Part shown: positions 62,153-64,000 of the stretch, one piece after another
How positions within the stretch are numbered: position 1 is the stretch's first letter
Layout: each line of letters begins with the position of its first letter
NCBI GenBank assembly: GCA_964291635.2
Contig: OZ219890.1
Span: 1-64,000, forward strand
Direction: 5' to 3'
DNA length: 64,000 nucleotides
From: JAPPHA01 sp964291635
GTDB taxonomy: Bacteria; Pseudomonadota; Alphaproteobacteria; Rhodobacterales; Rhodobacteraceae
Notes under the pieces: model-generated
Database searches by the model: none
Seen by the model: the letters and a program-made list of their open reading frames with translations, nothing else
Told to the model about the DNA's origin: nothing
Translations under genes and position numbers: made by a program

Positions 62153-63808
62153 ATGCCAAGGTCAATACTAACTCATCCTCATCTGGAAGACATAAAGCGG
62201 GATAGACACAAGGTCGAAATGTTGTTGCCAGAGCATAGCCCGCTTTCACTTCTGCCTCCGTGCCAAGTCCGCATTCTCATGGTAACTGACGGTGCCGGAA
62301 GTTTTGGAACGGCGAACTTCGGGCTCGGCGAGCTAATTGAAGTGCTGACGACCAGTACTGGACCGCACGAGCGGTTCGTCATCACTTCTGCGCATCGTCA
62401 GTCTGGCGATAAAGCAGACATCCAACAATTTCGCTTCGATAGACAGGACTTGACCGATTATGATGAAATCTGGCTGTTCGGCGTGGACCGAGGTAATGGC
62501 GATCCCCTAACCGATGCTGAATTGAAAGCCTTGACAAACTTCATGGACCAAGGTGGCGGAGTTTTTGCTACGGGCGACCATGAAGACCTTGGGGTGGCGA
62601 TGTGTGGGCGAGTACCGCGGGTGCGAAGCATGCGAAAATGGTATTGGCGCGATCCCGGGACGAACAATGAGCCGGTTGCTCCTCCGGCGAACGGCCCTAG
62701 GCGCCACGATACGCTTGTCCGCAAGGGAAACGACGATCTCATTTTCGACAACCAGTCGGACGATGTACCGCAATCGATTCAACCGAAAATGTACCAGAGA
62801 CTGGTAGGAATGACAGTGTTAAGCTATCCGCACCCCGTCTTGTGCGGTCTCAATGGGCCCATTGACGTTATGCCGGACCACCCACATGAAGGCGAGTGTT
62901 ACGAACCGACCGATCTAGAGCATAAATTTACCTTTGACGAAGCTGAGTTTGTCGAATATCCGAGTGTGCCGGGGTTACCGCGTCCGAAACCTGAGGTGAT
63001 TGCGTATTCCACGCACGGCCTCCGTCGTACCTCGGACGAGAAAGGGCATTTGAATTCCCTGTCATTCGGTGGAATTGGAGTCTATGACGGCCATCAGGCA
63101 CATGTTGGCAGGGTTCTAGTAGACTCGACTTGGCACCATTTCTTCAATATCAATCTGGTCGGCCGAGTTGGCGCATCTCCTCCTTTCGACAAAGGGTTTG
63201 CCTCATCAGAGGCAGGACTGATCGCTTACGAGGAAATAAAGGCATATTTCCGTAACATCGCGCACTATCTTGCGCCCATAGATTGTCATGCTCACATGAG
63301 AGTCCTTGCCGGATTCTGGGTACGTGGGAATAGCCTTATCGATACAGAGTTAAGGCTACTAGACAGAGGGAATATCACGTCTGAAGATCTGTCGTCTGAG
63401 TACTGGAGGATTGGAAAATTAGTTCGCGGTGTTTACAGGCAGTTTGCTTCTCCGTCTCTGGCGGCCTCATGGGCTTGGGATTGGATGCCGTCTAATGTGC
63501 GCACGTCGGTGTTTGACGAGTTCGCGACGACCAGCAAACCATCCTCCAAGATCGCGTACGAATTCGAACAGGATTTGGAAGCGATCATCCACGGAGCCGT
63601 AGTTTACTCGATGGCTCGCCGTTTCCGTTCAAGGCCGGACACTTCAACACTCAAGACCATCGATATGCATGAGCTAGAACAAGAACTTCATAAGGAGGTT
63701 TGCGCCCAATGTTGCGAGAGTGTCGAGAGGCTGATGCGTGAGGTGGACCGTGGGCGAGATGAGATATCACTCGTGGTCGAGGCGCTGCAGAGTCACCGCG
63801 AAGAGTAA
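62153..63808 (+). CDS. Large protein of unknown function with glutamine-amidotransferase-like start
   Basis: A 551-residue protein. The ATG follows AAGGAGATCC, an excellent ribosome site, itself preceded by a (CA)6 tract at 62129-62140. Residues 40-250 look like a ThuA/DUF4350-type Rossmann fold: CQVRILMVTDGAGSFGTANF, YDEIWLFGVDRGNGDPLTDA, LTNFMDQGGGVFATGDHEDL, VLVDSTWHHFFNINLVGR. I recall this as a family of uncharacterised proteins. The C-terminal 200 residues are helical. There is no signal peptide. AT-richer codon use than the upstream genes suggests transfer. Function not assigned. Confidence 0.65.
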   Translation: MPRSILTHPHLEDIKRDRHKVEMLLPEHSPLSLLPPCQVRILMVTDGAGSFGTANFGLGELIEVLTTSTGPHERFVITSAHRQSGDKADIQQFRFDRQDLTDYDEIWLFGVDRGNGDPLTDAELKALTNFMDQGGGVFATGDHEDLGVAMCGRVPRVRSMRKWYWRDPGTNNEPVAPPANGPRRHDTLVRKGNDDLIFDNQSDDVPQSIQPKMYQRLVGMTVLSYPHPVLCGLNGPIDVMPDHPHEGECYEPTDLEHKFTFDEAEFVEYPSVPGLPRPKPEVIAYSTHGLRRTSDEKGHLNSLSFGGIGVYDGHQAHVGRVLVDSTWHHFFNINLVGRVGASPPFDKGFASSEAGLIAYEEIKAYFRNIAHYLAPIDCHAHMRVLAGFWVRGNSLIDTELRLLDRGNITSEDLSSEYWRIGKLVRGVYRQFASPSLAASWAWDWMPSNVRTSVFDEFATTSKPSSKIAYEFEQDLEAIIHGAVVYSMARRFRSRPDTSTLKTIDMHELEQELHKEVCAQCCESVERLMREVDRGRDEISLVVEALQSHREE

Positions 63809-63936
63809 AGCTAGTATCCTGACATCAAAGAAATGATGATGTTTCGATTTTGACCTGAGGTGGTTTCCCTATCAGCCGTGCGGTGAAAAATTTTTTGCAA
63901 CAATGACAAGCGACAATCATTCCGGGCGGGCAACAA

Positions 63937-63980
63937 CCCCGGACGGTGATTCACCGGCAAAATACCAGGCTCGTCCGGGG
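63937..63980. terminator. Hairpin downstream of the last gene (9-bp perfect stem)
   Basis: CCCCGGACG (63937-63945) pairs with CGTCCGGGG (63972-63980) across a 26-base loop. It lies about 130 bases past the stop at 63808. It could be a terminator, or part of an element end cut by the window edge. Confidence 0.4.
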
Positions 63981-64000
63981 AGCATTCCAAAAGCAGCAGG

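Overview
The window looks like an accessory, rearrangement-rich part of a high-GC alphaproteobacterial chromosome or large plasmid. Supporting this are an IS66 element, a MobF relaxase of the type common in alphaproteobacteria, two complete branched-chain amino-acid-type (LIV) permease sets, BetI-like TetR regulators, a GMC (choline-dehydrogenase-like) oxidoreductase and a metallo-beta-lactamase-fold alkylsulfatase. There are no rRNA, tRNA or core housekeeping genes. The species cannot be named from this sequence.

Layout. (1) 1-7 kb: the end of an IS66 element, three overlapping small genes that look like ribbon-helix-helix relaxosome proteins, and a convergent 1,471-residue MobF relaxase-helicase. 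(2) 7.7-16.1 kb: a gene of unknown function; an intact IS1595-type transposon (8983-11563, 8-bp target duplication CAAAACAT) carrying a BglII/BstYI-like restriction-modification pair; then an unrecognised two-gene operon with a PLD-like C-terminus that looks like a defence system. (3) 16.2-20.4 kb: a broken tyrosine integrase and a three-gene large-serine-recombinase cassette, itself frameshifted. (4) 21-23 kb: a secreted lipase and truncated LysR and response-regulator remnants, the latter cut by a 38-bp Tn3-type inverted repeat. (5) 23-31.5 kb: a ten-gene minus-strand operon with one substrate-binding protein, two full LivHMGF sets and a small secreted FixH/YtkA-like protein, next to a divergent, frameshifted GntR regulator. 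(6) 33-36 kb: two exported proteins of unknown function. (7) 36-46.7 kb: nested small resolvase-bearing elements with Tn3-like and other inverted repeats, enclosing a Septu-like ATPase+HNH pair (39.5-42.0 kb), a VOC-family gene and a disrupted GPP34 gene; then an exported trypsin-like protease. (8) 47-64 kb: two close TetR paralogues 13 kb apart, exported coiled-coil and ankyrin proteins, a LuxR regulator, the alkylsulfatase and GMC oxidoreductase (both frameshifted), a flavin monooxygenase, IS110 and Uma2 remnants, and a large protein of unknown function.

How the genes may work together. Regions 1-3 and 7 behave as mobile islands carrying at least three independent anti-invader modules (restriction-modification, the unrecognised two-gene operon, Septu-like). 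Four promoters between 43.7 and 61.5 kb share the palindrome ACAAACGTTTGT or a close variant; in three it fills the 17-bp spacer between -35 and -10, and in the fourth it abuts the -35. One of these promoters is divergent from the first TetR gene. This suggests a local regulon run by the two TetR paralogues (inference).

Caution: at least sixteen genes or remnants need single-base indels to read through, and two (livG2 and the GMC oxidoreductase) carry pairs that cancel out. Part of the apparent decay may therefore be uncorrected consensus error rather than biology.
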